In this document: positions 14,612 through 16,025 of the stretch, piece by piece
How the letters are laid out: each line of letters starts with the position of its first letter
How positions within the stretch are numbered: the first letter of the stretch is position 1
Assembly (NCBI GenBank): GCA_045532035.1
Contig: JAZSFD010000081.1
Span: forward strand, 1 to 16,025
Direction: 5' to 3'
DNA from: UMGS1052 sp045532035
GTDB lineage: Bacteria; Bacillota; Clostridia; Oscillospirales; CAG-382
DNA length: 16,025 nucleotides
Notes under the pieces: generated by a model
What the model was told of the DNA's origin: nothing
Database searches by the model: none
The model's input: the letters and a program-made list of their open reading frames with translations, nothing else
Made by a program: the position numbers and the translations under genes

Positions 14612-15244
14612 ATGGAAAAGATCATTGCAAAAGACTTACTTTCTATAAAGGCCGTATTCTTCCGCCCCGAAGAGCCCTTCACATGGGCAAGCGGCATCAA
14701 GAGCCCCGTTTACTGCGACAACCGTCTCACACTTACCGCACCCGAAGTCAGAAACGATGTTGAAAACGGTCTTGCGGAAATCGTGAAGAAGCACTATCCC
14801 GAATGTGAAGTCCTCATGGGTACTTCCACCGCAGGTATTGCACACGCGGCAATCACCGGTCACATTCTCGGTATGCCCATGGGCTATGTACGCTCGGGCG
14901 CAAAGGATCACGGCAGACAGAACCAGATCGAAGGCAAGCTTGAAAAGGGACAGAAGGTAGTTGTTATCGAAGACCTCATCTCGACAGGCGGAAGCGTAAT
15001 TGAGGTCGTAAATGTGCTCAGAGAGGCAGGTGCCGAGGTTCTCGGTATCGCAAGCATCTTCACCTACGGCATGAAGAAAGGTCTTGACAGACTTGCGGAA
15101 GCAAATGTCAAGAATGTTTCGCTCACAAACTTTGATGTTATCGCTCAGGTTGCGGCTGACGAAGGCTATATCAAGCCCGAGGACATCCAGAAGCTCATCG
15201 CATTCCGCAACAACCCTTCTGACGAAAGCTGGATCAAGGGCTGA
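14612..15244 (+). CDS. pyrE: Orotate phosphoribosyltransferase
   Basis: This 210-residue cytosolic enzyme joins orotate and PRPP to form OMP, the substrate of the preceding gene's product. Landmarks are the substrate-side KSPVYCDNR (30-38), the flexible catalytic loop YVRSGAKDHGRQNQIEG (92-108) and the PRPP-binding VVVIEDLISTGGS (116-128). The length matches the family (about 205-215). The ribosome site AAAAGGAG ends at 14603, 8 nt from the ATG, and the gap to pyrF is 30 nt, so it belongs to the same transcript. Confidence 0.97.
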   Translation: MEKIIAKDLLSIKAVFFRPEEPFTWASGIKSPVYCDNRLTLTAPEVRNDVENGLAEIVKKHYPECEVLMGTSTAGIAHAAITGHILGMPMGYVRSGAKDHGRQNQIEGKLEKGQKVVVIEDLISTGGSVIEVVNVLREAGAEVLGIASIFTYGMKKGLDRLAEANVKNVSLTNFDVIAQVAADEGYIKPEDIQKLIAFRNNPSDESWIKG

Positions 15245-15285
15245 GCACACTTTTTTAAGAGTATCTTTAGAACAAAGGAGACATC

Positions 15286-16025
15286 ATGAGAAGTCTTATT
15301 GATATACTCGACCTTACAACAAAAGAGATCGACGGTCTTATCGAAAAAGCATATGACATCATAAAGAATCCTGCGAAGTATTCCGACATTTGCCGCGGCA
15401 AAAAGCTTGCAACTCTTTTCTTCGAGCCTTCCACAAGAACCCGTCTCAGCTTTGAGGCTGCAATGTATGAGCTTGGCGGAAATGTCATCGGCTTTTCGGA
15501 GGCGCAGAGCTCCTCTGCGGCAAAGGGCGAAAGCGTCGCAGACACGGCAAAAACCATCAGCTGTTATGCCGACATTATCGCCATGCGTCATCCCAAGGAG
15601 GGCGCGCCATATGTGGCTTCCCTCAACGCCTCGATTCCCGTCATCAACGCGGGGGACGGCGGCCACAATCACCCCACCCAGACCCTTGCCGATCTTCTGA
15701 CAATACATCGCGAAAAGGGCGGCTTTGACAATCTGACCGTAGGCTTCTGCGGAGATCTCAAATTCGGAAGAACCGTCCATTCGCTCATCAACGCGCTTTC
15801 AAGATATCATGGCATCAAGGTCGTTCTCATCTCGCCTGACGAGCTGAAATTGCCGAGTTATGTCAAGACCGACATACTCGATAAAAACGGCATAGAATAT
15901 TCTGAAACAAGAAGCCTTGAAGAAGCTATGCCCGAGCTTGACATCCTTTATATGACACGCGTTCAGCGCGAACGCTTCTTCAACGAAGAAGACTATCTGC
16001 GCCTGAAGGACAGCTATATTCTTGA
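15286..16025 (+). CDS. pyrB: Aspartate carbamoyltransferase catalytic subunit (3' end outside window)
   Basis: The open frame runs off the right edge after 246 codons, against about 305 for a complete ATCase catalytic chain. The enzyme condenses carbamoyl phosphate with aspartate, the second pathway step. Carbamoyl-phosphate binding residues are in FFEPSTRTRLSFE (45-57), the SSSAAKGES loop (75-83) contributes the inter-subunit Lys, GDGGHNHPTQTLADLL (123-138) carries the catalytic His, and TRVQRERF (224-231) binds aspartate. ATG 15286 is preceded by AAAGGAG at 15274-15280. Its position last rather than first in the operon is notable. Whether pyrI follows cannot be seen. Confidence 0.96.
   Translation, partial: MRSLIDILDLTTKEIDGLIEKAYDIIKNPAKYSDICRGKKLATLFFEPSTRTRLSFEAAMYELGGNVIGFSEAQSSSAAKGESVADTAKTISCYADIIAMRHPKEGAPYVASLNASIPVINAGDGGHNHPTQTLADLLTIHREKGGFDNLTVGFCGDLKFGRTVHSLINALSRYHGIKVVLISPDELKLPSYVKTDILDKNGIEYSETRSLEEAMPELDILYMTRVQRERFFNEEDYLRLKDSYIL

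Overview
This window looks like chromosomal DNA from a Gram-positive anaerobe of the class Clostridia, probably an Oscillospiraceae/Ruminococcaceae-like gut bacterium. The evidence is strong AGGAGG-type ribosome binding sites, sigma-A promoters (TTGACA-17-TATAAT), tRNA genes with encoded CCA, a class II (Firmicutes-type) GalT, a type 1B PyrD paired with PyrK, and GC-ending, CCC/TCG/CTT-rich codon use. The genus is inference; I cannot place it more finely from sequence alone.

Layout. Positions 1-474: a tRNA-Leu(CAG) with a strong terminator, then a short array of AGCTAAATT units separated by small, mutually different hairpins, then the promoter of putP. Positions 475-2097: putP (sodium/proline-type symporter) and its terminator. 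Positions 2104-2624: two gene remnants head to head, a minus-strand HTH regulator lacking its N-terminus and a plus-strand Lgt-like membrane-protein fragment. Positions 2693-4222: a minus-strand membrane-anchored sulfatase/LtaS-like phosphoglycerol transferase. It is divergent from galT (4429-5937), which stands alone with its own promoter and terminator. Positions 5938-6282: a gene-free stretch of palindromic intergenic repeats and an orphan terminator. Then come a minus-strand tRNA-Thr(GGT) and a monocistronic DeoR-family regulator (6706-7512).

Positions 7618-16025 hold a de novo pyrimidine operon in the order pyrC-carB-pyrK-pyrD-pyrF-pyrE-pyrB, with pyrB cut by the window end. One sigma-A promoter and a leader with a textbook intrinsic terminator precede pyrC. 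Genes are tightly spaced or overlapping (pyrK/pyrD by 13 nt, pyrD/pyrF by 1 nt), so they are probably one transcript. Together they encode carbamoyl phosphate synthesis (large subunit only), aspartate transcarbamoylase, dihydroorotase, the NAD-linked dihydroorotate dehydrogenase complex (PyrD+PyrK), orotate phosphoribosyltransferase and OMP decarboxylase, that is, the path to UMP. The carA small subunit is absent from its usual place before carB, and no pyrR or recognisable PyrR-binding loop is seen.

Most of the window is ordinary housekeeping DNA. I did not find a convincing new multi-gene system. The points most worth a second look are the pyr leader attenuator without a PyrR signature, the hairpin-spaced repeat array near 266-388, the paired gene remnants at 2104-2624, and the promoter inside the apparent 5' end of the sulfatase gene, which moves its start.
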